Part shown: positions 63,699-64,000 of the stretch, piece after piece
Layout of the letters: each line of letters opens with the position of its first letter
Position numbering within the stretch: position 1 is the stretch's first letter
Assembly (NCBI RefSeq): GCF_009936215.1
Contig: NZ_AP019551.1
Location: 1,574,708-1,638,707 of the forward strand
Origin: Athalassotoga saccharophila
GTDB lineage: Bacteria > Thermotogota > Thermotogae > Mesoaciditogales > Mesoaciditogaceae
Direction of reading: 5' to 3'
DNA: 64,000 nt
Notes under the pieces: generated by a model
Database searches by the model: none
What the model saw: the letters and a program-made list of their open reading frames with translations, nothing else
Told to the model about the DNA's origin: nothing
Position numbers and translations under genes: made by a program

Positions 63699-63953
63699 AT
63701 GGCTTACGATAAAGATAGTGGAAAAAAGGAAAAAACAGGTTTCAAAAGAAAGGCAAGAAAATGTTATTTTTGCATGAATGATATAAATTACATTGATTAC
63801 AAAGATACGAGAACTTTGAAGAAGTTCGTCAGCGATAAAGGGAAGATCTTACCAAGAAGGATCACCGGTACCTGTGCGAAACATCAAAGAATGGTGGCCG
63901 AGGCCATAAAGCGCTCGAGAGAAGCGGCACTCATTCCATACACTAAAGATTAA
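63699..63953 (+). CDS. rpsR: 30S ribosomal protein S18
   Basis: 84 residues, with a basic N-terminal tail and [61 protein letters not shown]. The Cys set C-x2-C...C-x2-H could bind zinc, as in thermophilic S18 proteins. GGAGG precedes the ATG. Confidence 0.97.
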   Translation: MAYDKDSGKKEKTGFKRKARKCYFCMNDINYIDYKDTRTLKKFVSDKGKILPRRITGTCAKHQRMVAEAIKRSREAALIPYTKD

Positions 63954-63973
63954 AGAGGCCACACGGCCTCTTT
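63952..63973 (+). terminator. Terminator after rpsR
   Basis: AAAGAGGCC-ACAC-GGCCTCTTT, a 9-bp stem beginning at the stop codon. Another gene probably starts right at the window end: AAGGTGGTGATAAAAT would place an ATG at the edge. Confidence 0.85.
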
Positions 63974-64000
63974 GTGTTAAACACAAGGTGGTGATAAAAT

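Overview
The window looks like a chromosomal segment of an anaerobic, probably thermophilic, fermentative bacterium of the Thermotogota (Thermotogales-like). This is inferred from gene content: a cobalamin-dependent methionine synthase lacking its reactivation domain next to a stand-alone reactivation-domain protein, a giant Mrp/Mbx-type membrane complex operon ending in Nfn-type flavoproteins, many family-5 solute-binding proteins, ferredoxin-linked 2-oxoacid oxidation, and a LacZ/GalA/GalT/GalK galactoside operon. No species can be fixed from the sequence alone. No rRNA, tRNA, CRISPR array or complete transposon was seen.

Layout. 1-1469 (minus, runs off the left edge): a highly divergent, shortened RNA polymerase beta-subunit-like protein with no in-frame ATG behind its Shine-Dalgarno; this is the most unusual gene here. 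1635-5487 (plus): an oxidoreductase, a MetH-reactivation-like protein and MetH. 5484-8950 (minus): an ECF-type importer (fused two-domain ATPase, EcfT, unassigned S component) under a guanine-class purine riboswitch with a clear terminator/antiterminator. 9013-10591 (minus): an ABC-2 exporter pair. 10959-12683: an orphan family-5 binding protein. 12804-27802 (plus): one ~15 kb operon with a good promoter, starting with a CPA1 antiporter and a ferritin-like protein, then Mrp subunits, complex-I-like subunits H/B/C/D, a fused ferredoxin-GltD flavoprotein and an NfnA/NfnB pair. It probably couples ferredoxin/NAD(P)H redox chemistry to Na+/H+ transport.

27769-33247 (minus): a complete peptide/oligosaccharide ABC importer (SBP-OppB-C-D-F). 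33324-38034 (plus): DegV, two tandem paralogous ferredoxin-like proteins, an ArsR-type repressor overlapping a GAF-GGDEF diguanylate cyclase, and a PAP2 phosphatase. 38036-45688 (plus): an aminotransferase-Buk-Ptb-Buk-P-loop-2-oxoacid:ferredoxin oxidoreductase operon that would ferment branched-chain amino acids to acids with ATP formation. Upstream lie a sigma-54-like -24/-12 element and two spaced TGCA dyads.

45650-62477 (minus): a long run from a LacI repressor with tandem operators, through a sugar ABC importer, a second family-5 binding protein, LacZ, alpha-galactosidase, GalT, GalK, MogA/MoaB and MoeA, to chorismate/tyrosine genes aroH, aroQ, tyrA and aroE. 62774-63973 (plus): rpsF-ssb-rpsR with a hairpin leader. 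Two nearly identical 58-bp repeats (35088-35145 and, inverted, 62658-62715) resemble solo IS200/IS605-type ends. Start codons were chosen by Shine-Dalgarno spacing, and several genes appear to use TTG or GTG.
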